Below, piece by piece: positions 1-4,829 of a stretch of 5,368 nt of DNA. The stretch's first letter is position 1; each line of letters begins with the position of its first letter. The notes under the pieces are model-generated. The model had not been told where the DNA came from and made no database searches. It saw only the letters and a list, made by a program, of their open reading frames with translations. The translations under genes were made by a program, and so were the position numbers. Origin of the DNA: Treponema sp. (GTDB lineage Bacteria > Spirochaetota > Spirochaetia > Treponematales > Breznakiellaceae); the NCBI GenBank assembly GCA_031254385.1, contig JAIRUO010000065.1, positions 1 through 5,368 on the forward strand, read 5' to 3'.

Positions 1-669
1 ATCGATCCCAGCCTGTTCAAGTCACTTGGAGGATATTACCGCGAAGACCTATCCGGCCAAAAACCAAAGAGCCGCAAACTCATGCTGCCCAGGGACTTTA
101 CACATAACATAAAAATCGGTGGCGAGATTTTTGAGATAGAAACGATTAAAGGCAAAAAGGAAGTAAGACTCCCCTGGGAAAGGCTAAAAGCCGTTAGCGG
201 GCAAATCCAGAAAGAGACCCTGCCCTTCTACAAAGGATTACGTGGCACAATAATAATCAATGATATGTACACGCTCCTTAGAGGCGAAAAACTTTCTCTG
301 ATTCTTACCCTGCTCCCCTCATTAAATCCTGAAATAAACCTACACAAAACCCTACCCATCACAAGATACGATTCCCGTGAAAACCTGGACAAACTACTTG
401 AACAGCTACCCGGCCTTGTTACCCCGGCACTCTGGAAAAAGCACGATAGAGAAAGAGCCGGACACAAAAAACAGCTAGGCTTTTCCGGCCTCTTTACGGA
501 CGGCGAAGGCAATTACCGGATCAGATGCTCCAAAGGTTTCCACACCAGCCTTAACGAAAGCATAGCCAGCCTTGAAACCCTGATTGACGAATTAGGCGAT
601 GACGTAGATGTCGAAAAGAAGCACATTGTGAATCAGTGCTATCGTAGACTTTCGGATTTATTGGGATGA
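1..669 (+). CDS. Hypothetical protein, 5'-truncated by the window edge
   Basis: The frame is open from base 1 to a TGA at 667-669, giving 222 visible residues. The first ATG in the frame (82) has no Shine-Dalgarno-like sequence in front of it. The codons before it read as ordinary protein (Ile-Asp-Pro-Ser-Leu-Phe-Lys and onward). The gene therefore most likely begins upstream of the window and only its C-terminal part is seen. The visible part is soluble-looking, without membrane segments or a signal peptide. It is basic and charged in the middle (a WKKHDRERAGHKK stretch around bases 433-471) and ends in a helix-like acidic segment (LETLIDELGDDVDVEKK) before the C-terminus. I recognise no family or catalytic motif and assign no function. 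The reading frame is convincing because of its length and even composition; the start at 82 is not. An inverted-repeat element with a T-run follows 40 bases downstream and may terminate its transcript. Confidence 0.72.
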   Translation: MDPSLFKSLGGYYREDLSGQKPKSRKLMLPRDFTHNIKIGGEIFEIETIKGKKEVRLPWERLKAVSGQIQKETLPFYKGLRGTIIINDMYTLLRGEKLSLILTLLPSLNPEINLHKTLPITRYDSRENLDKLLEQLPGLVTPALWKKHDRERAGHKKQLGFSGLFTDGEGNYRIRCSKGFHTSLNESIASLETLIDELGDDVDVEKKHIVNQCYRRLSDLLG

Positions 670-709
670 TTGGAGACTAGGTGCAACACCGTAAACTTAG
701 GAAGAAATA

Positions 710-831
710 AACCACGGATTACACGGATTAAAACGGATTTTCACTGATTGGGAGTTTTAAATCCTCTTATCTTTATCCGTGTTCATCCGTGAAAATCCAA
801 GCTGTCCGCAGGACAGCAGTAATCCGTGGTT
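710..831. repeat. Imperfect inverted-repeat element (ACGGATT family)
   Basis: The ends form a perfect 13-bp inverted repeat: AACCACGGATTAC at 710-722 and GTAATCCGTGGTT at 819-831. The left arm holds three ACGGATT units starting at 714, 723 and 733, plus a variant CACTGATT at 742-749. The right arm holds ATCCGT units at 775, 785 and 822. The units are spaced about 9-10 bases except where a separate palindrome interrupts the right arm. Repeats with this kind of CCACGGATT core are, from memory, dispersed in many unrelated bacterial genomes, but I know of no settled function. The element contains no gene. It could fold as a long imperfect hairpin in RNA or a cruciform in DNA. It separates two convergent genes and overlaps the stop codon of the right-hand one. 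Confidence 0.85.
801..817. repeat. Short perfect palindrome nested in the inverted repeat
   Basis: GCTGTCC at 801-807 and GGACAGC at 811-817 form a perfect 7-bp stem around the loop GCA. The palindrome lies in the right arm of the larger element. It has no counterpart in the left arm, where the repeat units continue without interruption. It therefore looks like an inserted or independently evolved module within the element. Its function is unknown. Confidence 0.7.
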
Positions 832-1414
832 ACTTTTTTTTATGTGCCGCGAACCGTGGGTTCGATGCGCCTTTGCGTGAGATATTTTCTTCTGTTTCCT
901 CGGTTTCAGAACCGCTGTCTTCTTCGCTGAAGCCTTCCTCGTGTTCGAGATCGCCGCCGGGGGCTAGGCTTATTCCGGTGCGTTTTAGGGATTCGTAGCA
1001 GGCAATTCCGGCGCGAGCTATAATTTCATCATCATCGCCCTGGAAGCCTGAGTATGAGCAGATACATTTGCCGTCATCGCTGATGACCGCGCCTTTCCAG
1101 AATGATTCATAGCCTAGAACCTGATAGTAGTTGGTGCCGGAGTTCTTTCCCGTGCGCCTGCAAAACGCTACCTTGCCGCGGGCAAGAGCGTCAAAGTTTG
1201 TGCCGTTGCTTATTACCAGTTCGCCTTCGTACTGGTAATCACGGTAGACTATGCCAAAACTTCTGCAGCTTGAATCCCACTGTTCAGGGTTCTTTTCATC
1301 CTGTATTTCAACAACCATCATCCCGCGCTTGCCGGTTTTTATGTATTCCTTGTTATCTTCAAAAACTGATTTTGCCGTTTTTTCCATGGCATTCAAAATC
1401 GCGTTCCGGTTCAT
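830..1414 (-). CDS. Hypothetical protein with acidic, low-complexity C-terminus
   Basis: This 194-residue protein starts at an ATG at 1414-1412 and stops at a TAA at 832-830. The start is well supported: AGGAAGG lies at 1426-1420, five bases upstream. There is no signal peptide or membrane segment, so it is probably cytoplasmic. Residues 1 to about 145 look like one globular domain, with several Cys, Gly and Tyr residues and a segment reading GAVISDDGKCICSYSGF followed by a helix (DDDEIIARAGIACYES). That strand-helix pattern resembles, only faintly, the HbpS/GlcG-like fold; I do not assign it. From about residue 155 the chain is acidic and disordered-looking (many Glu, Asp, Ser and Thr). It then turns basic, ending His-Lys-Lys-Lys. 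The stop codon lies partly inside the adjacent inverted repeat. The gene is transcribed away from the SPOR-protein gene and shares a control region with it. Confidence 0.8.
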   Translation of the reverse strand: MNRNAILNAMEKTAKSVFEDNKEYIKTGKRGMMVVEIQDEKNPEQWDSSCRSFGIVYRDYQYEGELVISNGTNFDALARGKVAFCRRTGKNSGTNYYQVLGYESFWKGAVISDDGKCICSYSGFQGDDDEIIARAGIACYESLKRTGISLAPGGDLEHEEGFSEEDSGSETEETEENISRKGASNPRFAAHKKK

Positions 1415-1419
1415 CGTAG

Positions 1420-1426
1420 CCTTCCT
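1420..1426 (-). promoter_or_regulatory. Ribosome binding site of the 830-1414 gene
   Basis: On the minus strand AGGAAGG precedes the ATG at 1414 by five bases (CTACG). It is close to the Shine-Dalgarno consensus at a good distance and fixes this start. Confidence 0.75.
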
Positions 1427-1456
1427 TTTTAATTATGATGCAAGATTATTATCCAT

Positions 1457-1483
1457 ATTATATAGATACAATTATAGATACAA
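1457..1483 (-). promoter_or_regulatory. Weaker candidate promoter for the 830-1414 gene
   Basis: Read on the minus strand, TTGTAT (1483-1478) is followed after 15 bases by a perfect TATAAT (1462-1457). The spacing is short and the -35 imperfect, so this is tentative. The -10 lies about 43 bases before the ATG. The 12-bp tandem repeat covers the -35 and the spacer, so a protein bound there would affect this promoter directly. A second TATAAT lies at 1476-1471 but is only 13 bases from the TTGCAA at 1495-1490. Confidence 0.4.
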
Positions 1484-1484
1484 T
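1461..1484. repeat. Perfect 2 x 12-bp tandem repeat in the divergent control region
   Basis: TATAGATACAAT occurs twice back to back at 1461-1472 and 1473-1484 without a mismatch. It lies between the two divergent genes, just upstream of the rightward promoter, and overlaps the candidate leftward promoter. On the minus strand each copy reads ATTGTATCTATA and contributes -10-like and weak -35-like sequence. It could be a pair of operator sites on one face of the helix, since 12 bp is near one helical turn, or a slippage product that alters promoter spacing. Confidence 0.85.
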
Positions 1485-1489
1485 GCCTC

Positions 1490-1518
1490 TTGCAATATAT
1501 TTTATTCTGGTATATAAT
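1490..1518 (+). promoter_or_regulatory. Sigma-70-like promoter for the SPOR-domain gene
   Basis: TTGCAA at 1490-1495 and a perfect TATAAT at 1513-1518 are separated by exactly 17 bases, the optimum for a housekeeping sigma-70 promoter. Transcription would begin near 1525 and leave a leader of about 85 bases before the ATG at 1609. This is the best promoter match in the window. Confidence 0.7.
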
Positions 1519-1567
1519 ACGTATTCTGGGGAGGATCTTTTGCTTTGTTTTAGTTGAAAATGAGGGG

Positions 1568-1587
1568 TGGCTTCAGGGAGGAAGCCA
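1568..1587 (+). promoter_or_regulatory. Leader hairpin upstream of the SPOR-domain gene
   Basis: TGGCTTC (1568-1574) pairs perfectly with GAAGCCA (1581-1587) around the six-base loop AGGGAG. A further G-T pair is possible at 1567/1588. The hairpin ends 9 bases before the Shine-Dalgarno at 1597-1603, and its purine loop itself resembles a Shine-Dalgarno. It could influence mRNA stability or ribosome loading. No T-run follows at once, so it is not an obvious terminator. Confidence 0.5.
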
Positions 1588-1596
1588 TTTTGGGAG

Positions 1597-1603
1597 AAGG
1601 GAG
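1597..1603 (+). promoter_or_regulatory. Ribosome binding site choosing the ATG at 1609
   Basis: AAGGGAG lies five bases before the ATG at 1609. It supports this start over the in-frame GTG at 1567, which would add 14 residues in front of the signal peptide and whose codons overlap the leader hairpin. Confidence 0.7.
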
Positions 1604-1608
1604 TCAAA

Positions 1609-3513
1609 ATGAAACGGATTTCATTGGTTCTACTGGGTTTGCTGTTGCTTAGCTCCTTTGCAACAGCCCAACTTGTGCAAAATTTTAGCCAACGGGGAAA
1701 AGTTACCCAGGAAATGAGGAATGATGGGCTTAGCTTTGCCCATCCTAGTCTTACCTCTGGCACAAAATACCTTATTACCAATACTAAAACCGGAGTCCAG
1801 GTAGAAGCTACTTGCGTAACCCGTATACCCGCCTCAGCCAATCGCATTGCCGACGTTTCCGTAGGCGTTTGGGAGGCCCTGGGACTGGCCCCGGATATTG
1901 ACGTACTCATTTCTTCGATTCCGGTTGCGCGGGCGCGCCCAGCAGATACCGAACCCACGCAGCCTGGCGCTACGGAACCTGTACCTACCTTGGCAACTGG
2001 TAATGCACCGGCGCAGCAGCCAACCACTACTGGCACTACTCAACCTGTAATACCAACGTCTGAACCGACGACTCCAGCCGCCACTTCTCAGCCAACATTG
2101 GCAGCGGCCTCTGAACCGGCGCCGGATTCTGCGCCTGCGAATGAGCCTGCTGCAACAATGGCCCAGGCACCTGTAGCCGGAGAAGGCGTGCCCCTAGCCC
2201 AAGCCTCAACTCAGCCTATTAATATAACAGTTAATACTTATGTAACTTCTCCTGAAGAAAAGGCGCCTGCTTCCGGTACTCAGAGCTACCAGCCATCTTC
2301 GACAACCATGTCTGAATCTGAGTTTTTGATGTTCTTAATGACCATGATGATGGAATCAAGAGATGCAAGGGAAGCTCGCGAGGCCAGAGAAGCCCGTGAA
2401 GCTATGGAAGCCCGCGAGGCAAGGGAAGCCCGTGAAGCAAGAGAGGCGCGTGAGGCCAGAGAAGCCCGTGAAGCGCGTGAGGCAAGGGAAGCGCGAGAAG
2501 CAAGAGAGGCGCGTGAGGCAAGGGAAGCAAGAGAGGCCCTGTACCTTCAGCCGCAAGTTGCAACGGCTTATCAGTATCCCGCACCGGCTGTCCAGCCTTC
2601 TGCGGTTCAGCAAGCCCCAGCCCCGGTCTATCAGTCGCCAGTCTATGAGCAGCCTGCTCCCCAGTCCTACCAAACGCCCGTGTATCAGCAGCCAGTCTAT
2701 GAGCAGCAAGCAGCTCCACCATCCTATCAAACGCCGACCTATCAGGCGCCAGTTTATGAGCCGCAGACTACTGCCCCCCCGGTCTACCAGGCGCCGGTCT
2801 ATCAAGCGCCTGTTTATCCGGCCCCGGTTTATGAGTCGCAAATTGCTCCCGTTGAATCCCATCAGGCGCCGATTTACCAGGCACCTGTTTATCCAGCCCC
2901 GGTTCATGAGCCGCAGACTGCTCCCATAGAGTCCTATCAGGCCCCATCTTATGAGGCCCCTTTATATCAGGCCCCGTCATATCAGGCACCAAACTATGAA
3001 TCGCAGCCTGCTCCGCAGTCCTATCAGGCACCGGCTTATGAAGCGCCTTCATACCAAGCGCCAATCTATCAGACGCAGCCCCCTGCAACGCCTGTCCAGG
3101 TTTATGAAGGACCGTCCGCCCAAGTCAATCAACCACAACCCACTCAGCAGCCTACTACCACGCCTGCCCAAGTCAATCTGCAACAGCCCACACCGCAGCC
3201 TCCCCAGATCTATCAAGCCAGACCCGCTCCTGTGTCATCTTATGAAATAGAGGATATGAAGATAATTCCCGGTTTGCCATATCCTCAAAGCGATAGAACC
3301 TATTGCTTGCAGGTAGGCGCTTATTCTGGATTGGAAGCCGCAAATTATGTTGCGCAGCGGCTATGGGACGCAGGCTTCAATGTAGCTTACGAGCAAAGCG
3401 GTTCAATATACCGGGTACTCGTAATGGAAATACCTGCAGATATGGTGCTTCATGCGGTACAGAGGCTTGGCCATCTTGGGATAGAACAGATTTGGATTAG
3501 GGACGCCCAATAA
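1609..3513 (+). CDS. Secreted RlpA-like double-psi beta-barrel protein with repeat-rich linker and C-terminal SPOR domain
   Basis: This 634-residue exported protein probably binds peptidoglycan in the periplasm. The ATG at 1609 is chosen for its ribosome site and because a classic signal peptide follows: Lys-Arg, a leucine-rich core (residues 4-14), then an ATA-Q cleavage site after residue 20. There is no lipobox cysteine. Residues about 25-104 match the RlpA double-psi beta-barrel pattern: an AHPSL motif with His45, a GT..LITNTKTG segment (51-62), and RIADVS...WEALGL (79-93). The Asp of the family's NDRGP motif appears replaced by Thr71, so lytic transglycosylase activity is doubtful. A Pro/Thr/Ala-rich linker (106-233), a Met-rich patch (234-248), a 57-residue Ala-Arg-Glu repeat (253-309) and a Tyr/Gln/Pro repeat (about 341-490) follow. 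Residues about 563-632 form a SPOR domain (YCLQVGAY, then YRVLV), a module that in other bacteria binds denuded septal glycan. The barrel-linker-SPOR order is that of RlpA, but the linker is far longer than usual. I infer a role in division or wall maintenance. Confidence 0.85.
   Translation: MKRISLVLLGLLLLSSFATAQLVQNFSQRGKVTQEMRNDGLSFAHPSLTSGTKYLITNTKTGVQVEATCVTRIPASANRIADVSVGVWEALGLAPDIDVLISSIPVARARPADTEPTQPGATEPVPTLATGNAPAQQPTTTGTTQPVIPTSEPTTPAATSQPTLAAASEPAPDSAPANEPAATMAQAPVAGEGVPLAQASTQPINITVNTYVTSPEEKAPASGTQSYQPSSTTMSESEFLMFLMTMMMESRDAREAREAREAREAMEAREAREAREAREAREAREAREAREAREAREAREAREAREAREALYLQPQVATAYQYPAPAVQPSAVQQAPAPVYQSPVYEQPAPQSYQTPVYQQPVYEQQAAPPSYQTPTYQAPVYEPQTTAPPVYQAPVYQAPVYPAPVYESQIAPVESHQAPIYQAPVYPAPVHEPQTAPIESYQAPSYEAPLYQAPSYQAPNYESQPAPQSYQAPAYEAPSYQAPIYQTQPPATPVQVYEGPSAQVNQPQPTQQPTTTPAQVNLQQPTPQPPQIYQARPAPVSSYEIEDMKIIPGLPYPQSDRTYCLQVGAYSGLEAANYVAQRLWDAGFNVAYEQSGSIYRVLVMEIPADMVLHAVQRLGHLGIEQIWIRDAQ
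2365..2535 (+). repeat. 19 in-frame Ala-Arg-Glu triplets (9-bp coding repeat)
   Basis: Nineteen consecutive nine-base units encode Ala-Arg-Glu (residues 253-309). One exception is Met for Arg in the fifth unit. Codons vary widely: all four Ala codons and AGG, AGA, CGT, CGC and CGA for Arg are used. Longer blocks are nevertheless copied; for example the run encoding GAAGCAAGAGAGGCGCGTGA recurs 63 bases later. Every Arg can pair with a Glu four residues on, so a rigid solvent-exposed single helix is likely. A period of three does not fit a heptad coiled coil. Confidence 0.9.
2629..3078 (+). repeat. Tyr-Gln-x-Pro-x-Tyr repeat region of the SPOR protein
   Basis: Residues about 341-490 consist of short degenerate units of the type YQAPVY, YEAPSY and YQTPTY, broken by QPAPQSYQ-like and PQTAPIESYQ-like pieces. 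Pro at almost every third to fifth position implies an extended, disordered chain, suited to spanning peptidoglycan. The regular tyrosines are unusual for a plain spacer. Codons vary between units, which indicates selection on the protein rather than very recent expansion. Confidence 0.85.
2800..2949 (+). repeat. Two tandem 75-bp units inside the Tyr/Pro repeat
   Basis: Bases 2800-2874 and 2875-2949 encode two adjacent 25-residue units. Each begins YQAPVYPAPV and continues with E-x-Q-x-A-P-x-E-S-x-QAP. They differ at a few residues (for example Tyr/His, Ser/Pro, Ile/Thr, Val/Ile) and at many silent sites. This is the longest clear duplication in the linker and shows how it grew by segmental copying. 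Confidence 0.8.
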
Positions 3514-3629
3514 CTGCACGCGGTAGCGTGATTTTGGAAAAAGGTAGCGCGGCGGGGCGCCGAGTATTGTTTCAACTTAGACAAATGCGCGAAGGCTTTA
3601 GCCTGAGCAGCGCGCCCTGGGGTTAGGAA
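3514..3629. other. Convergent intergenic region with several hairpins; possible terminators
   Basis: This 116-base gap separates the stop codons of two convergent genes and contains no open frame of note. CACGC (3517-3521) pairs with GCGTG (3526-3530) around GGTA and is followed by ATTTT, a weak terminator form for the SPOR gene. CGGCG (3550-3554) pairs with CGCCG (3558-3562) around GGG. Read leftward, that hairpin is followed seven bases later by a run of five T on the minus strand, which could end the hemW transcript. AGGC/GCCT (3593-3604) sits inside an outer GCGCG (3587-3591)/CGCGC (3611-3615) pairing. No single perfect terminator stands out. Confidence 0.4.
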
Positions 3630-4829
3630 TTAGGGGTGGACTTCTTCAAAAGCTTCAACAAGAAACGCGTCCAGTAATAAAAGGCCCTGTTTGGTTAGGG
3701 CGGTCTTGTGCTCCTGGAAAAATCCGCGTTTGCGCCATGCGTTTATTGTCTTAGGAATGATTTCTTCAATACTGTGTTTAAATCTGAGCTGGAATAAATC
3801 AGTGTCAGGGCCGTCTGCCAGCCTAAAACCCATTAAAAAGGTTTCTTTGATTAAGGTGATGGAATCGAGGGCTTCGACTATGCCGGGGGGCTGTTCTCCG
3901 GGGCTTCTTCGTAGCCAGTTGTCTATATCGCGGGCTACGGTAAACCTTTGGCCAGTACCTGTGTCATCGTTGATGATAGTACCGGAGGCGGCTGGCCCTA
4001 TGCCGAGCCAGTTTTCCATGCGCCAGTATCTTAGGTTATGGCGGGATTCATTGCCGGGTATGCTGAAGTTTGACACTTCGTATTGCGCGTAACCGGCGGC
4101 TTCCAAAGCGTCTCTTCCTTTAATCCAGAACCTGTCTGCTTCGTCCTTATCGGGAAGTTGAATCTCCGCTTTTGCTACCGCAATGCCAAGGGGAGTTTCA
4201 GGATCTACGGTCAGCGCGTAAAGGGAAATGTGGCCAGGTTCAAACGAAAGCACTCTATCTATATCGGCCATTAAGACATCTTCATCCTGAGACGGAAGGC
4301 CGCTGATAAGGTCTACTGAAAAATTACTGCCAAAAATTTCAGAGAGGGCTTTTAGTTTTTGGGGAAGCAGCTTCGCCTCCCCTTTCCTCTGAACTAGCCT
4401 GCGGGACGCTTCATTAAAGGTCTGTATGCCAAGGCTGATGCGGGTAACGCCGGATTCTTTGGCTGCTGTCAGAAAATCCTCATCGCAGGATTCGGGATTT
4501 GCTTCCAGGGTTATTTCCTCGGAGCTAAATTTTAGGCCATTGAGCAGCCTTTTTATTAGGCTTGAGCCCAATATTGAAGGCGTGCCGCCGCCTATGTAAA
4601 CGCTGGGGATCTGTTTTACATCATATTGATTTATGGCGTATTCACAATCTTCCAGAACTTTGTCAACATAAGCGGCCAGTCTGTCATCATTTAGCTCGAT
4701 GGATTCGATGGGATATAGGGGAATCGAATAAAAATCACAGTAGCCGCATTTTACAGCGCAGAAGGGAACATGAATGTAAAGTGAAGCTATCGAAGAACTC
4801 AGGGAATGCCTAGCCGATTCAGGGGCCAA
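3630..4829 (-). CDS. hemW: HemW-like radical SAM protein (HemN family)
   Basis: This 399-residue protein belongs to the oxygen-independent coproporphyrinogen-oxidase-like radical-SAM family, in its shorter HemW branch (family usually about 380 residues). LYIHVPFC leads into the iron-sulfur cluster motif C24-x3-C28-x2-C31, followed by DFYS. GGGTPS (80-85), LEANPE and RISLGIQTF are the further family signatures in order. YEVSNFSIPGNESRHNLRYW carries the HNxxYW motif (His264) linked with heme binding in HemW. The family GPGAH(S/G) motif reads GPAASG at 278-283, with Ser282 where His is usual. HemW proteins are thought to carry or insert heme rather than oxidise coproporphyrinogen. No ATG precedes the conserved core. 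The start used is TTG at 4829, which overlaps the lepB end by 31 bases and has only a weak ribosome site. A CTG at 4802, overlapping the lepB stop as CTGA, is the alternative. Probably co-transcribed with lepB. Confidence 0.88.
   Translation of the reverse strand: MAPESARHSLSSSIASLYIHVPFCAVKCGYCDFYSIPLYPIESIELNDDRLAAYVDKVLEDCEYAINQYDVKQIPSVYIGGGTPSILGSSLIKRLLNGLKFSSEEITLEANPESCDEDFLTAAKESGVTRISLGIQTFNEASRRLVQRKGEAKLLPQKLKALSEIFGSNFSVDLISGLPSQDEDVLMADIDRVLSFEPGHISLYALTVDPETPLGIAVAKAEIQLPDKDEADRFWIKGRDALEAAGYAQYEVSNFSIPGNESRHNLRYWRMENWLGIGPAASGTIINDDTGTGQRFTVARDIDNWLRRSPGEQPPGIVEALDSITLIKETFLMGFRLADGPDTDLFQLRFKHSIEEIIPKTINAWRKRGFFQEHKTALTKQGLLLLDAFLVEAFEEVHP

Larger units (their letters stand above)
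710..841 (+). terminator. Possible intrinsic terminator of the upstream plus-strand gene
   Basis: The plus-strand transcript of the inverted repeat can close a 13-bp terminal stem (710-722 with 819-831), with inner stems within the arms. After the two bases AC it is followed by eight consecutive T (834-841). A stem plus T-run is the form of a rho-independent terminator. However, the loop between the terminal stems is long (about 96 bases) unless the inner arms also pair. The T-run is at the same time the three C-terminal lysine codons of the convergent gene. This is a plausible dual use, not a proven one. Confidence 0.4.

Noticed and set aside
82..669. Taking the ATG at 82 as the true start of the first gene.
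   Set aside because: There is no ribosome site before it and the frame is open to the window edge with protein-like codons, so the gene is better treated as truncated.
710..831. A CRISPR array or insertion sequence at the inverted repeat.
   Set aside because: The units are about 10 bases long without unique spacers. No transposase frame or flanking target duplication is visible.
789..998. A small plus-strand frame beginning in the inverted repeat.
   Set aside because: It is antisense to the 830-1414 gene, Ser/Arg-rich, and has no ribosome site.
1567..1608. A GTG start at 1567 for the SPOR-domain protein.
   Set aside because: It would put 14 charged and aromatic residues before a standard signal peptide. 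The ATG at 1609 has its own ribosome site at the right distance.
1458..2036. A 192-residue minus-strand open frame opposite the signal peptide and barrel region.
   Set aside because: It lies antisense to a well-supported gene, has no ribosome site or recognisable domain, and would run through the divergent promoter region.
2365..2535. A heptad coiled coil formed by the Ala-Arg-Glu repeat.
   Set aside because: The period is three residues with no hydrophobic a/d pattern; a single charged helix fits better.
2363..2929. Long open frames on the other plus-strand frame and on the minus strand (2356-2907, 2402-2722, 2768-3088) across the repeat region.
   Set aside because: They are by-products of the repetitive composition of the SPOR-protein linker. 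Their predicted products are strings of Arg/Lys/Pro or Arg/Leu without domains, and they lack ribosome sites.
3630..4829. Calling the radical-SAM gene a true coproporphyrinogen III oxidase (hemN).
   Set aside because: It is short, starts directly at the LYIHVPFC core without the longer HemN N-terminus, and carries the HNxxYW motif of HemW.
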